Shown piece by piece: positions 29,571 through 29,593 of a stretch of 29,593 bases of DNA. The DNA is taken from IMG/VR virus record IMGVR_UViG_3300021373_001372, positions 1 through 29,593 of that record. One strand, given 5' to 3'. Both the position numbers and the translations under genes were made by a program. Numbering within the stretch: the stretch's first letter is position 1; each line of letters opens with the position of its first letter. The stretch is from a virus. Below the pieces are notes generated by a model, which worked only from the letters and a program-made list of their open reading frames with translations, did no database searches and had not been told where the DNA came from.

Positions 29571-29593
29571 TGTAATCTCTCCTGAATCTTCTT

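Noticed and set aside
1-29593. CRISPR arrays, tRNA genes, insertion sequences, integrase or attachment sites
   Set aside because: No regular spaced repeats, cloverleaf-like sequences, transposase or integrase motifs were seen on either strand by reading; short pyrimidine-rich runs reflect Lys/Glu codons on the other strand.

Overview
This 29.6 kb window is part of a tailed-virus (Caudoviricetes) genome. It is AT-rich, and all 38 supportable genes lie on the minus strand, packed end to end, with stops and starts often overlapping. The recognisable backbone is the standard head and tail morphogenesis set: large terminase, portal, prohead protease/scaffold, major capsid protein, decoration-like proteins, head-tail connector, tail-terminator-like protein and a tail-tube-like protein running off the left edge. 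An ATP-dependent DNA ligase, a candidate archaeal-type TATA box and GGTGAT ribosome binding sites fit a marine archaeal virus. Magroviruses of Marine Group II Euryarchaeota and viruses of marine Thaumarchaeota are the groups I would compare first. A bacterial host cannot be excluded from the sequence alone.

Layout in transcription order (right to left). (1) 29570-28130: three small proteins that begin with the tag M-x-W-x-x-[IV]-[LI]-[KR]. (2) 28077-23645: two large, charged, unrecognised proteins. (3) 23640-20680: the large terminase, then a protein with winged-helix-like and LAGLIDADG parts. (4) 20647-17921: ten small genes, a mini zinc-ribbon, an unknown, and a run of seven proteins sharing the same N-terminal tag but with different bodies (basic, zinc-ribbon, EF-hand, Cys-rich). 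(5) 17869-13327: portal and several helical unknowns, one with the tag at its start and one with it at its end. (6) 13321-10805: a three-part DNA ligase. (7) 10766-7227: protease/scaffold (also ending in the tag), capsid protein, decoration-like protein and a protein with a histone-H1-like tail. (8) 7172-4289: a small beta protein, two membrane proteins, a complete Arf/Ras-like small GTPase with a hydrophobic N-terminus, a zinc-binding protein and a protein with a WW-like motif. (9) 4277-1: an unknown, a connector, a 66-aa protein, a tail terminator candidate and the tail-tube candidate.

Two things stand out. First, a short peptide tag is shared by eleven otherwise unrelated proteins at their N-termini, and by the protease/scaffold and a 75-aa protein at their C-termini. 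By analogy with the T4 capsid targeting sequence, I infer that it may gather cargo proteins into the prohead. Second, a virus-encoded, probably membrane-anchored Arf-like GTPase sits between membrane proteins inside the virion structural operon. Neither function is proven by the sequence.

No tRNA, rRNA, CRISPR array, insertion sequence or plus-strand gene was seen. No stretch over 300 bases lacks a gene.
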